Part shown: positions 37,365-52,300 of the stretch, piece by piece | How positions within the stretch are numbered: the first letter of the stretch is position 1 | Layout of the letters: each line of letters starts with the position of its first letter | Assembly: GCA_021292105.1 (NCBI GenBank) | Contig: CM037871.1 | Span: 36,509,854-36,573,853, forward strand | Direction of reading: 5' to 3' | DNA length: 64,000 nucleotides | Source of the DNA: Anadara kagoshimensis | Lineage: Eukaryota; Mollusca; Bivalvia; Arcoida; Arcidae | The notes under the pieces: generated by a model | Database searches by the model: none | Told to the model about the DNA's origin: nothing | Seen by the model: the letters and a program-made list of their open reading frames with translations, nothing else | Position numbers and translations under genes: made by a program

Positions 37365-40300
37365 AAAAGGGATGAAGCTCAACTATTTTGAGTTAGAGGC
37401 CTAGCTCACTTCAAAAAAGAAGTTGTAATAGTAATAAATAGTCAAAATGTATAAACATTTAGGGGCCCAGACTGAATTTTAGTAGCCATGGGCTACTGGG
37501 CCCTGCTAATCTTCATCCCTGTGGAAGGTACATTGCTTCTGTGTAAATACATGTGACCTATGTCAATGTGGACATACTGGTAATGATGACTGGAGAGTAG
37601 ACAATGGAGTTTAACACCCAAGTCAAGACTCATATATCATGACAGTGGTTCATGGAAAGCTGAGGAAACTGGAGTGCCCTGAGAAAATCATCAACCTTCA
37701 GCAAGTGAAACAACAAAATTCCTCACATCACGTTGTGTCTTAAGCGGGATTTGAACTTAGTCAGTATGAGGCACTGTGATTGGTAACTGTACAGACCACT
37801 CAGCCTCCAAAGACCTCAATATGTACCTACAGGAAAATTTGGTTCAAATCATTTGAGAACTATGGTGTGTAGTGCAGTAATGAGAAATATGTTGATACCA
37901 AACTGCCCATTCACCTCGTTGTGCACAACTCCACTTCAAATATACGGTATTCATGTAGTGCACACAGTTAAAAGAATGTCATAAAAAATAATTCTTAGTC
38001 GACAAGACAGAAACCCAATATAAAATCAACATTACGACACAGGTCAATCAGCACTCCTAACAGATCAAGGAACTCTGGTCCCAATTTTTTATTCCAATTC
38101 TACATTTACGTATATGCATTTATAAATATTAATAATCACTAATCAACAATTAATTAATAAAATTATCATTATTTACTTAAGGGGTTTAATGTATATGGAT
38201 ATTTATTTACACAAATAAGAGCCAGATATTGGTATTAAATGCCAATATCCTCAATATGCTAATATCTCAGTACAAGCCTAATATAAACGTCAAATGTCTC
38301 CCACTCGCTCAGTCACTCTCCATTCACCAACGGACATATTGATTAAATTACAATCATTAGCCACATCTTCGTATTTATACAAAACTTGGTTATACAATAT
38401 TAACAAATAATGCTGGACATTACAATAATGGACAGAGAGCTAGCCTAGCTGACAGAGATTGGTATCAGAATTGTCGTACCGGCTATTGAATACTGAATGA
38501 ACTTTAACATCATCTGCGTGTGATCATTAATCAAAATACCATAGAATATGAGTACAAACACATAAATTGGTAGCAGAGACGTTAGAACTATCATTATATA
38601 GTATTAGTATAAATTAATTCTTAATACATAACACTGGATATCACATAAATAGACCTGAAGCTAACATAGGCCAGAACTGACCAGTGAACACTTGACCAAA
38701 TAATACATGAAACAAGATTTTTGTACAATCATATGGTCTTTGTGATAATTATTTCTAGTATTGTAAACATATTAAATTCGCGTGTATTTATTTTTGAGGT
38801 AAATGAAATTAAGACATATCCGCGAAGTTAAATTCTTACGTTTTTTTAAAATGCATTGTAACACAATAACCATAAAATAAATTTCGCTTGGTATTAATTT
38901 TCTTGCAAAACAAATGACCCCAAAAAAGCGAAAATTAGTTACAACAACTCAGTTGGTAGAGTGCTTGTTTGTTATATGAAAGGTCGAGTTATCAAACCCT
39001 ATACTACAACAACTCAATTGGTAGAGTGCTTGTTCCATATATGAAAAGTCCAGGGATCAAACCCTATTCAATAAATCAATCATTAATTTTGTAAGCAATG
39101 AATACAAAAGAATAAATAGGCAGTAAAATTTGTTATAATAACTATCTCTATATACAGAAAAACAGGAATATAACAAATACGCTTACAATGAAGACAAGAT
39201 AATCATGATAATATGAAATCAAATATCGGACCTGACCGCTCCTATATATAAGTCTATTCATAACAATGTAACAAAATCACTTTATAATGAAGTCCCCAGG
39301 GCTTTGTTATAAATATGTTTTACTGTACTGAACACCTGTCCATTAAGACCAGTGATTAAAATTTAAAGCTCCAGTTTCATCATATTTCAGCCAAATAAAA
39401 TATCTATGTAAATAGTGGAGTGAAAAAAATGGAGTTTTAAGCTCTAACTATTATTTTTGCGTAATTAGTTGAAATGGCATGAAAAAGTATAAAGTACAAA
39501 GACACATAGAAGTGATGTTAGGATTGTTAGCTATGTTACAGGTTTGAGACAGATTGTGAACCCTGAATGAAACATAAAGCCATGCATGTGCTTATAAAAA
39601 ATGTACTGTCATTTGTGTGTTGACAGTATAATTATTTAAAATATCAGTACAGAAGGGTAATGTGGTTATATGTACTGTTATTATAACTAACACTGGACTA
39701 CATAAAGATAGCATGTGGTCTGTATTGGTTGACTGTTGACAGTGATGTTGTTTTACGTCCTCTCAGCAATTTTCAGCTATTTACAATAACAGCAATTTTA
39801 TTATTCTCTAAGTATGATTCTAAGAACACATTTGTGTATGTGTGAGGTGTGCAAGTGTGTTTTATGATGTCTTGTAGTTACTTACACTCAGGGTGAATTT
39901 AAGATGTGAATGACCGAATGCAGATGAATGGAACCAACCCTTTCAGTAGAAGAAAAATCTTTTAAAGAGGGCAGCATGAATTATAAAGAAATATGCAATG
40001 CAACAGATTATCTAAGCTATGTGTTGACAGCGTTTCACAGGGATTTATCAGGGTCTTTTGGGAAAAGACCCTAAACTAAAAATTGGGAAAAATATCAACT
40101 TTCTGCTCATTTTGGAAAAAGTTAGACGTCATGTCAGAAGTCGGTTTACTCACGACCCCCGAAGCCTTTGATGTAGAAGCGGTATTTTCATCTTGCTTTG
40201 CAGATGTTGTTTTAAAATAATCTAGAATCTTTTACTTGATTTTGCTGATTGGAGGGATTCACAAAATTTACTTTCTTTTTGTTTAAATACAACTAAATTT

Positions 40301-43300
40301 TCTAATTGGGAATTTTCTCAACCCATTTTGGGAAAAAATTATCGTTTTTCCCATTGAAAATGGGGCCAAAATTCAGCCCTAAATAGATCCTTGATGAATC
40401 CGTTTCAGCAGCTGTCTCAAATTTTAAAGTCTTAGGTATGACATGACCAGGGTTTGAACCCATGACCTCAAGGTACAAAGGCTGATGCTCTACCATTATG
40501 CTGCTGAGGCAGCCAGGTCAATACTGCATTATGAATGCCTGAGTGCAGATGAATGAAACATAAAATACCGGTGTTTGTACAGGCCTTCAAAAATTTAACA
40601 CTATGCTAAGGAATAAGTGTCCAATCTACAGTCCATATTGGCTATATCTTGACAGCTTTTGGGCATTTGTTCTCTTTTTCTAATGGCACCACTGCGGTAG
40701 CTCAGTTGGTAGAGTGCTCGCTCCGTAAGTGGGAGGTTGTGGATTTAATCCCCGGCCGGGTCTGACCCAAAACTTGAAAGTGGGTAGTAATTGTTCTTTC
40801 GCCAGGCACTCTGCATCATGAAATGAAAGTCATGATTATTTCTGATGGGAACTTAAAATAAATGAGGTCCCATGTCACGGTGGGCTTGGCACGATAAAGA
40901 ACAGTGCTGTATAATGCCAATCAGCACAACGCACAGGCAAAATTTCTGCACCTTGGCTTATAGCTGGCAACGTCTCGATATAAGTGAAATATTCTTGACT
41001 GGGACATTAAACACCATTACTCAACTCAACTCTTTCTCCTGGCAGCTTTTCTGTCACTAGTTATCAATATCTGAGTCAATCGGCAGCTGGACTTTGACTC
41101 TTTTTACTTAAGTTCAGTGTTAAACTTTCAACAAATCTGTACTGTCTGCCAGTGATTTGGTTAAATTTTTTAAAAACTACCTTCTGCCTTTTAAATTGGG
41201 AAAGTCTGACATTCTGAATTACAGGAAACTGTATACTGTATATTGCTTTATTTTCACGGTGTCAAATTTTCGCAGTTTGACGATGCCAGTATATCACTGT
41301 CGTTTTGGGGAATTTTAGTGGTCAAATTGGGAAAATTTAGTTATTTTTCTCCAGAGGAAACTACCGGTACCTTTATTGTACGGTAGTAATTTTAGGCAAA
41401 CAAAATCACTGACTGTATACTATCAACCATGCGTAATGTAAATGTAGGTAAAATAGCATTTAATAGTATTAAGTACAAAAACAATCTGGAAATAGATATA
41501 TCTACAACATTAATATCAATTTATTGTAATGCAGACATGTTTGATGCTAGTATAGCTTTGATCCCCATGGATACAAAAACTGCTGAATAAAAACATATAT
41601 CCTAATGACAAATTGACAATGGTATAAATTTGCTAACACTTTCATCTATATTACCAGTAATTCATTTTTAAAGTATTCTGGTCTGTCACTGAAGTCCCTA
41701 AAGGCCACAAACTCTATATGAACTTCTTTTAACACCACACGGTGTAGAGACTGACAAGTCTGTAGACAAAATGCTTTAAATGGACAAAGTTTAATGCTTA
41801 AACTGTCACATATGACCACAGTTTCACCATCATTTGTTCCATTAACTGCATATTTATCAATTTTAATGATCTTTTGAAGGGTTTATGCAGATGCCATTGA
41901 ATTACAGAAACCTGGAGACAGTTATTCAAAGCTCCATTAGCTTAGCCAGTTGGATAAGTCAAAATTTGTATTTTGCATTCTAAGCAATATGTTTGAAATT
42001 TTTGTTCAAAAATTAATGCACAAAATTGTTATTATGAAATAGAAGCAGGAACTGTCAAAGCTGTATTTAAATATAAAATATTTTTAATTTTATTGACAGT
42101 GAATGTTCTCTAAACATCATCATACACAACCTAGGCCATCAAAATACTTTAACCAAAATCCTTAAAAAAAATTTGTTCATCAATAAACGGAGACCAATAT
42201 AGGCCTATCATGACCAAAGATGTCTGGTTTTAACAGGTTCTACTGTATGTTTTTCAAAAAGCAGTAGGTCATCAGCAATTGCTGCAGTATAAGCCATTTT
42301 AAAACTGACAGAGCAATCTCAAGATACATTAGCCAGTTTGTACACCTGTAATCAATTTATTTTTGTGACAAACCAAAGCAGCTATGAGATATGGAACAGA
42401 CACAATTTTACAGGGCGTACAGGCAGATGGACAAAGACATGAAGATTCCTATATACCTCCCGCAAACTAGTTTGCAGGGGGTATAAAAAATATCAATCCA
42501 GAAGGTCTCAGTGTTTTAACATTTTTTAAAAAGCAGTATTTTATCTGAGGTTGCTGCAGTATAAGCCATTTTAAAACTGAATGATCAATCTCCAGTTTGT
42601 AGGCCTTAATTATAATGCCATTATACAAGTATGACAATTGTATCAACCCTGGTGACATATTATGTCAACAACTTCACATGTCTTTAATCAAAATGATCAC
42701 AGTTATTTCAAATAAGATAACCCATTATAAACAAACACATTATATATACATTTATTGAACATTTACATGTGGTGGCATTTAACCAAACAATAATTCATCA
42801 CATTCAATACAGAAAAATCAATGACAAAAGGACTATTACACTCACTATGACTGACTGCTCAGTTATATCAACTTAAAACCATAATTCTATCTTTGTCATT
42901 ATGTCCTGTTGTACTATGTATGTTCAAATTTTGCTTTCTTGCATAACATCTTTTATGGCAAAATGTCATCTATGGATTTGTTTTAGGCCAAAAGAAATCA
43001 TTCCTGCGTTTTTCATAAAAATTTTCAAAACTAGTGTACCAGTTCATTATGGTTAGATTTCATAATAAATACAATATGGTAGTCACATTTCTCAATAAAC
43101 AGAATACTATGGTAACATTTTTTCAAATGGTTACATTTCCCAATACCCAGACGGTAACAGGTAAATGTATGTAATATTTTAAAATGATTTATATAAGTGA
43201 CATTGATTTTTGACCAACTACTGAGATTTTCAGAACAAGTTTCAGGGTTTCAATCTCAACCTAGAATTTCAGGGGTTAAAGTGACTTTCTTCAAAATCTC

Positions 43301-46300
43301 ATGTCAAAACTTTATTGTTTCAATTGTTTCTTTTTGAAAATGGAAGTCTAAATTATGCTACAAAGGGTCAAAAACATAGTCTGAAGTATAAGTAATATGT
43401 AATCCATATTATAGCACTAATAACATCCATGAATACTGTAAACAAATTTCATTTTGTGTGTATTTATTTGGATGTGATATTATATATGTATATACATATA
43501 TTTTATATGTAAAATTTAGACATATCCACTTATGTAGTTTAATTTTCGTGTTTTTTAAATATAAACTTTTAACACAATAAGCATAATATTATTTTCACTT
43601 ACTATTAATTTTCGCACAAAACAAACAATCAGGAAATAAGTGAAAATTAGTACACCACAAAATAAATATGTAAAATATATGTGTGGCCCATTTCAAAGCC
43701 AATGTAACATTGTCAGGGTCATAAAAAGCAGGTCTATCTGATGTTCTATGACAATGCCTGGAGGTGACTGCTAATGTGTTGTTCTGCTGACTAATGGAGA
43801 TGGTTAATATCAAAATTGTGTTATAACTAAAAATCAATCATTCTTCCAGCTTGCAGTTTCACATGCATTGAAGCAATTCAAAATGTTTTATGGAAGTATT
43901 TAAAACTGGTGCCTGTTTAATATTTAATTGATTATTTTTTTTTATTGATATGAGTTCTGTCAAGTGTTTGATGTAACGACATGACAGAATGATAAAGAAT
44001 GTTTGTCACTTACAATAAATTATTTTCAAAACTGCAAGCAACAAGAGCTTCCAGAAGAATAATATAGTCCACTTATACATTAACCAGTAGTCATAAAATG
44101 GGGCTCTTACAATAAATAATCTAAGCTTCAAAATATAGCAAGCAACAAGAGCTTCAAGAAGAACAGTATAGTTTACTTACACATTTACCAGTAGTCAAAA
44201 AATGGGGCTCTTGCAATAAATAATCTAAGCTTCAAAACAGCAAGCAACAAGAGCTTCAAGAAGAACATTATTGTCCACTTACACATTTACCAGTAGTAAA
44301 AAATTGGGCTCTTACAATAAATTATCTAGCAAGTAGCAAGAGTGGAATTGAAAAGAGTAATGGAGTTTTACATCCAAGTCAAGATTTTTTCATTTATATT
44401 TATATATCATTGAGGCAGGCAGAGTTTACGGAAGGTGGAAGAAAACTGTGGTACCACCAACCTGCAGCAAGTAGAATGACAAACTTTCTCACACTAGGAT
44501 CTGTCCCAGTGGGATTCAAACCTAATGGTGAGAGGCCCTGTGATCCATAAGCATAGGGTTTAGACCAATAGGTCACCGAGGCTCTGTATACTGGTAGTCT
44601 ATTAAAACATTTAACCAAATATATTATTGAAATAGTCGGCACTGATGTCCATGTTTACAGTGAAAGCCATGTTAGCTATGTTTCCATTCCTGGTAGCCAA
44701 AATTGCCATTGGCTACTAAATTTTGAGCAATTCTTTCAACAAATAACTTATTTTAGCAAATTTGTAATTATTTACTATATTTTCATAAATATTGCAAATT
44801 TGACTGCTTTATAATTTTAAATTTGAAGAAGCCAAGGCATTCCTTCTCTAAACACTAATTACGGGTATGACTTTTAATAAATCTATGTATACTAACACAC
44901 AGCCTGTGTCAACCAAACCTTAAGTAAACCAAAAACATGTTTAAAAATTTTATAAGGATGCAGCATTGGCATTATTTGGTAAATAAAATTTTTTAAACAC
45001 AATGTCTTAATAACTTTGACAAAATCTTCAGTCCTAAAAGCTTCAATTTTGACACGTGCCACTGTAAAAGATATGCTAAAATTCCATAGTTTTAAACAAA
45101 CTGATTCTGAGCCATATTATTCTACCAAAAGATGATTTTATGTAACAGATATTGGATTGATATACAAGGAAAGATGTTTTATTATCAAAAATGGTCACCA
45201 ATATAGATCTACATGCATATTAGTTCTGGACAGAACAAAATAATAATTTCTTAATATGAAATACTGTATCACAAAATGATGGTCACCAATATATATCAAT
45301 TCCGAAATGAGAAGTACATTTATTTACGACCTCTATGCTCTAAAATATAAAATTCTGTATCAATATGTTGCTTGGTAACCTGAACATTTTATGATATAAT
45401 ATAAACATCATATCCTCAGTCTTACAGAGTGCCAGTGGACATTAATTCATACCAGTATATCTACTATAAAATTTATTAAGAAAGTTGATGGAATAGATGC
45501 TGTATCATTATGACATTTATGTATATGTGGCTGTTGATATGTCAAAAACATTTTAATGCACATATGTAACATACTTAAAATCATATGTTACTTAAGCATG
45601 TGTGGTAAATGTGTATCTATACATCAAAAATATTTTACTTATATTAAGACTTCACCAGCTATAAGCCAAGGTGCAGAAATTTTGCCTGTGAATTGCAATG
45701 ATGTCATTATACAGCTGGGTTCTTTATCATGTCACGTCTACCCTGACACAGGACCTCATTTATTTTAAGTTCCCATTCGAAAAGACTGTGACTTAATTTT
45801 GTAATGCAAAGTGCTTGACGAAAGAACAGTCACTGCCCACTTTCAAGTCTAAGGTCAGACAGACATGGTCAGGGTTAGAACCCACAACCTCCCACTTACA
45901 GAGCAAGCATTCTACCAACTGAGCTACCACAATGATTACATATACATGTACAGAGAAACTTTAATAAAGTGAGTGGAGGATGACATAGAAAAACTAGGTT
46001 TACCTATGTTCCATATGACATCCTTTAACAACAAAAATTAAAACTGGGTTGTGGTTTTCTCTGGGCACTCTAGATTCCTCTTTCATCACATAACTGACTG
46101 CCTTGATATAACCATATCCTCACTCAAATTTGAACTCCCCCACTTCACCAATGAAATCCTCATTATACATGATACTTATGTGTTGAAAACTAAGCCCCTG
46201 CTGTTGTTACTGTTGGTACCATTAAATGCCTAATGCATTCATGGCCATGACCTCAGTGGCTCATTGGAAGAGCGTCCACTTCAAAAATCTGAGGTCCTGG

Positions 46301-49300
46301 GTTAAAACCCCAAGATCAAATTAAATTCTGAAATGTCACCTAACATGAAAGCTCAAAATCTGACAGAGTTACAAATATCTAATTCATAAGGAAATGAATA
46401 TGAGGAGTATGAATATAGTTTAGTGGTATATATAGCAACATCTTGTCATAATGCACCCTGTATTAGCCATCAGGCTTATTACCATGTGCACAGTACATGC
46501 TCAAAATATAAGACTCCCATAGTTTATTGCAAACCCCCTATACTTGGTTTCCATTAATTTAGAAAAATTTTTAGTAGCCAAATTTCTAAAATTTGTGAAA
46601 ATAGTGTTTTAATTCTGAGGTAATTTTTGATACAAATTTGCTAAATTATGACACTTTTTGAAAGAATTTCTCAACAAATAGTAGCCATTGCGATTTTGCC
46701 TATCATGAATGTAAACATATACATGTACATGTAAAAACTGCAAGGTAGAAAGATGATTCTGTAAATCAAGCCTCAGTGTATGTGATGTACTATAAGCCAC
46801 CGTGACATTATGCATGTCATCATTAATATCACTTTGTAGAGTTAAGTTCTCATCCTTCCTGAATTCTATATATAACTCATCAACATCATAAACCTTGATT
46901 GATTTTGTATAAGTTTGAAACAATATTGATTTTATCAAAGTAAGTTATAAAGTGTTCCTACATATATTTTAATTAAATTTCCTCAAACCAAAACACATGT
47001 AATGGATGATAATGCAATGTAGAATATATTTTATTATTGTACATTAAATTTTAATTCTTAATTTTCTGCTAGACCAGTTTTTTTTTTTAAATTTCATATG
47101 TTTCAAGTATCTGTGGCTGATATTCTTTTCTTTTCTACAAAGAACAATGGTCATGCATATTGTTTATGTTCCAATATGATAATTGACGGATCGCCAGCCA
47201 TGGCCACAATGTTTTGACAAAGGGCCGGCATGCTTGAATTACTCGCAAAAAGAATGAAAACTCAGCCTGAATTGCACCGTTTAATGACCTCACTGTCACT
47301 AGTACATCATTAGTTGTCGTGGCACAGCTTTGGTACCATGATGGCGACCAATGTTGTAACATAAAATGCATCGCTGGCAACACCTCAATTGTCATGCTTA
47401 TTGTTTATGTTCCACTATGATAATTAGTCAATCTCGCATCTAAAGTCCTGGTAAAGTATAAATAAAAAATCTTAAAGAATGCAGTGACAATTGACGTATC
47501 GCTGGCCACATCTATTATGTTCCAACATTGGTCGCCATCATAGCACCAAATCAGCATCACAGCAACTAATGATGTACTTGTACCAGTGATGTCATTAAAC
47601 AGCACAATTCAGGCCGAGTTTTAATTCTTTTGCGTGTAAATCAAGTATGCCAGCCCTTTGTCAGAACACTGTGGGCGTGGCTGGTGATCCATCAATTACA
47701 CCCGTTAAAGTTAGTTTAAATTAGGAAGGAAACCATCCATAAAAGTTATTGTTATATCTAATGCATAAGGAAATCAGTAACTAAAACAGAAGGAAAATGC
47801 AAACAAATCTGAACCAGGAAGAAAGTTCTAACTGATGAAGCCACTGATCTTAAATTTCCAGTATATATATATATATATATATCCAACATTTATCAGCTGT
47901 TTACACCTTTAAAATCTCAATGTAAAACAAAGTTTTATATAGGCCTACAATTAAGCTGATCTGTAAATTTCATCTATGGAATGGGGTTTCGCCGCTGTAC
48001 CACGTGATCAATACCTCTTAACGTTTGTGTGGAACGTTTTGAAAAACGTCAACGTCATAGATTCCCGCAATGACGTCGTTTTCGCGGGAAAACGTCATCT
48101 CATGTTGTTCCATATCCATTGGAAATAAGTGTTCCGCACAAACGTTAGAGGGTATCACGTGGTACAGCGGCGAAGCCCATTAAGAAAAGTTTAACAAAGC
48201 AATTAAAGAAGAGACATTCTCAAATAGGGTCTTTGAGTCTTGCCATGCAACCTGAGCAACAATTTGCTATTTCCTGGTACAAGAAAAATTAGTGTTTATA
48301 GAAACAGATGACAATGTTGTAATGTAACAATTCATCTTTTGACTGCAAAAGACTGACTGCAATATGTCTTCTCAGATTTCAAATTAAGAGTAGAATTGTC
48401 ATATCAGGTACAAATTCAAAGATTTTAGAAGAGACTATACAGACTCTGTTTCCATGGTTATTATAAGTAAGTAGTCTTATAGGCAAGTTTGATGCTACTT
48501 TCCATTCATAAATCAGGGGTCTGGGTGGATGAGATGTTTAAAGCATTGTGCTTACAGATAAGTGCCTCTCACTTCCTATCCCTAGGTTCTAATCCCGCTT
48601 GGGACAAATCCCAGTGTGAGGAAGTTTTCCAGTTAGCTTGCTGAAGATCTGTGGGTTTTTTTCTGAGCACTCTGATTTGATCCACAATCCTAAAATGATT
48701 GGTTGGTTGGTTGGTTGAATGTTGCTTAACGTCACATCAGCAATTTTTCACTTATTCGCGACGAGAACTATTTAATTAATCTTTATGGATTAATCTATGA
48801 ACAATTTTTGTGTATGCATGTGAAGTGCGAGTGTGTTGTACGGTCTGCCTTGTACTAGCGCGCACTCAGGGCGACTTTACCGTGCTAGCTCACAGAGTCA
48901 GTACGCCGCAGACAAGCGTAACACTCCCCCAGTCCATTATACTGATACCAGGTGAATCAGTAAAGGCCAACGGCAAGGAAAATTCACTTTCCCACATGTG
49001 GTCCGAGCGGGACTCGAACTCACAGTGGTGAGAGACCCTGGATTTGAAGACTGACGTCTTATCCATTAGGCCACCGTGCCCTCAATCCTAAAATGACCAC
49101 CTCCATATAAGTAAAAAATCTTGACTGTGATGTAAAACTTGATTACTCCACTCCACTCCATTCCTTAATCAGACTTAATGCTGATACTTCAGAAAAACAT
49201 CAACTTTAGAATTACAGATCAATATATCAGTGGTTTTCTCTGGGCACTCCCGTTTACTCCACCATCCCCGAAATGACCACCACGATAAAAGTGAAAGAAT

Positions 49301-52300
49301 CTCCCCTGGGGTTTAAAAACTTGATTACTTCATTCCATTCCTAAATCTGTCTCAATGCCAACGCTTCAGAAAAATATCAACTTCAGCTTTCTCTGGACAC
49401 TCTGGTTTACTCCACCATTCTTGAAATGACCACCACGATAAAAGTGAAAGAATCTTCCAGGGTTTAAAAAAATCCATTCCTTTACTCCATTCCATTTTTA
49501 AACCAGACAGTCCTCAGTGCCTCAGAAAACATGTCAACTTCAGGATTTACTGGTCAATATATCAATACATATTGTGTCTTCAGAGACCGTATTACCAGTA
49601 GTCAATAAAACTCAATCCAATCTGAAATCATTACAAAACTCTGAACATCTCACACTGTATCATGATAAATATGACCATTACTGGTGACAGACATACGACA
49701 AATGTTCTCCGCTGCAGAAAATTTAAATAAAATTGGTTTCTATTTCAAGAAAACACTTGTATAATAAATTGTACCAGGAATTATAAATAGGTTTTTTTAA
49801 CGGAGAACAATTTATCACAATAAACAGCTTTCTTTACTATCTCTTTCAAATTCTGAATGTCTATTACTGTATATAATACATTGACAGAAAAAAACACCAT
49901 AAGAACATATAATACATAGAACATTTTGAGATGGTGAGGACAATGATGATGAGGATAGTACAAATGTAGTTTTGATGATGATGCATTCTCCCTTTCACCG
50001 CACTCTTCAACATCTCTGTCTCTCCCTCTCTCTCGATCTCATTTAGCCATAATCTTAAATTTAATTCTTTTTAAAAACTTTAAATGTCAAATACAGCATA
50101 TATATAAATATTTTTCCCCCAATTCAAACCAATATTGTTACCAAAAGTAGTTTTATTTTATAAGAGACCAACATACATGTAATTTTACATTAATCTGTAA
50201 TAAAGAACTTATATTGAAAGGTCACCATATACAGAGGTGTGCAGTACAGACCTGTCGAAAATTTAACATTAAGCTATCAAATTAGTGCGGAATTGGCAGC
50301 TAATCTTGGCCGGCCATTAGTTAGCTATATCTCGACATTTTCTTAGTACCTCTTCTCAGCTTTTAAGCCATAAACTACAGTCTAACCTGCCTTAGAGGTC
50401 ACCTCTGTATAAGGGTCACCTGCTTATAAAGGCCAGTAGAAGTATATTTGAATTTTCTTTATTCATATTATTTGAACCTGTATAAGAATGCCACCTACCC
50501 ATAGAGGCCACTTTTAATGGTTCCCTTGGGTGACCTTTATAGACAGGTTTGACTGTATACATATCTTGGCCATTCGGCAGCCAAGTTTCGGCTCCTTTTC
50601 CTTAGCTTAGTGTTAAATTTTCGACAGGTCTGTACTGTACTTGTACATAATGTGACTGTAGTAGATCTATAACAGACCGTAATGATTTAATATAAAGCTG
50701 TAATGTGTCTTATAAATCACTATATAATGTGATAGTCTTCGCTTCATTAACAAAAACCTTTCAATATTATCATGTTATAGTTGTACTTGTAATATCTACA
50801 TGGTTGTCATCATCTTTTCAATACAATCATGGCGATGGTCATCTATAAAATAATGTCCACGATCAAATTCTATAAAATAATGACCGTGATGCGAGTGTTT
50901 ACAGATGAAGTAAATAAAATATCCAGTGGCAACAAAATCAGGCGGGCGATGATTGATTTTAATGGCTAATCAACAATATACAACAATATATATGTATCAT
51001 TAAGAATCACTAATGAAAGTTAAAAATACATTTTTGTGGGTGGAATAAATTCAAGGAATTAATTCAATAAATTATTGATGTATTCTAAGATGGATATTTG
51101 CCAAAATTTGTGTCTATATTTTGCATACAAACATGTCGAAGTACATCTATTTTGCATTGGATCCAGACAATTTCATCATTTGTGTCTATATTTATACTGG
51201 TTGTATATCTGACATCTCCTTGACTAATGTAAAATGCAAAAATAAGTGTGAACATATGGTGCCAATGAATTGACTGATTATTTATTTGAATAAGCTTTTG
51301 CATTCTAGTCAAAATTATTTCACTAAAATTGAGATGTTACCAGCTATACGTGAAATGGCAGAAATTTTATCTTTGCAATACGCTCAGGGCAATGTGCAAG
51401 GTGGGTTCTTTAACCTGCCATGACAAGGGGCGTCGGTTTTTAAACACCAACTATTTTCAAGTTTTAAGTCTGACCCCAGCCAAGTTTGAACCTACGTGTT
51501 CCCATATACAATGTATACTAAACAAGCACTCTACTAACTAAGCTACCATAGTGGTTTCTAATGCCAAAATCAGTGTGAACATATGGTAGCAATGATTAAA
51601 GGTTTTACTGTACTTTAATGTAAGAACAATGTAAGCTAGGTGTGGGAGTTAAAATGGTCTAAATCATATTCCATCCTACAGAATGTAATCTAATACTTTA
51701 ATGTAACAGTAATGTTACAGTGGATGATGATACAAATTAAATTTGATTTTAATAACTTTGGTTTGTAAAATGCATTAAACTATCAAAGCAGAGAGACTGG
51801 TTGATTGATTTCAGGGAATCTTGTTATCTCTGTCAATACAATGTCACTAATATCACTAGATATAACTTAGGCTGTAGAATTTTTGTAGTGTACTGAGTGT
51901 AGTATATACATGAATTGAGCAACCCAACAAGATAACAAAAACCTGAAATGCTAATGCAAAAAACGTGTAACTCACTTTTTGACAAAATTTTGAAAGGTGA
52001 ACAAACTACAGGATGAAGACCCTATAGAATTACACATGTAGAATACAGGTATATATATCTACAATCATTGATTTCAAAGAAAATTGTTTCATAATTTTGA
52101 ACCAGTAGCCTACTTTTTATTATCATAAACAAACTTAAAGTGCAATGTCAATGGCCTAAATGATATTGTTTCTGACCAAGTTTCATTAAAATCTGTCTAG
52201 TAGTTTTGTAGGAGAAGTTGAACATAAGTGTTAATAACATGTATATATACATCATGCATGTATGTACATACACACAATGCACTATGTAACAAGCCCATGT

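Noticed and set aside
40683..40760. Apparent tRNA gene
   Set aside because: Part of a SINE A copy; the same head plus body recurs about ten times in the window.
47135..47605. Minus-strand ORFs of 86 and 66 codons
   Set aside because: They lie in the two arms of the inverted-repeat element and have no recognisable domain.
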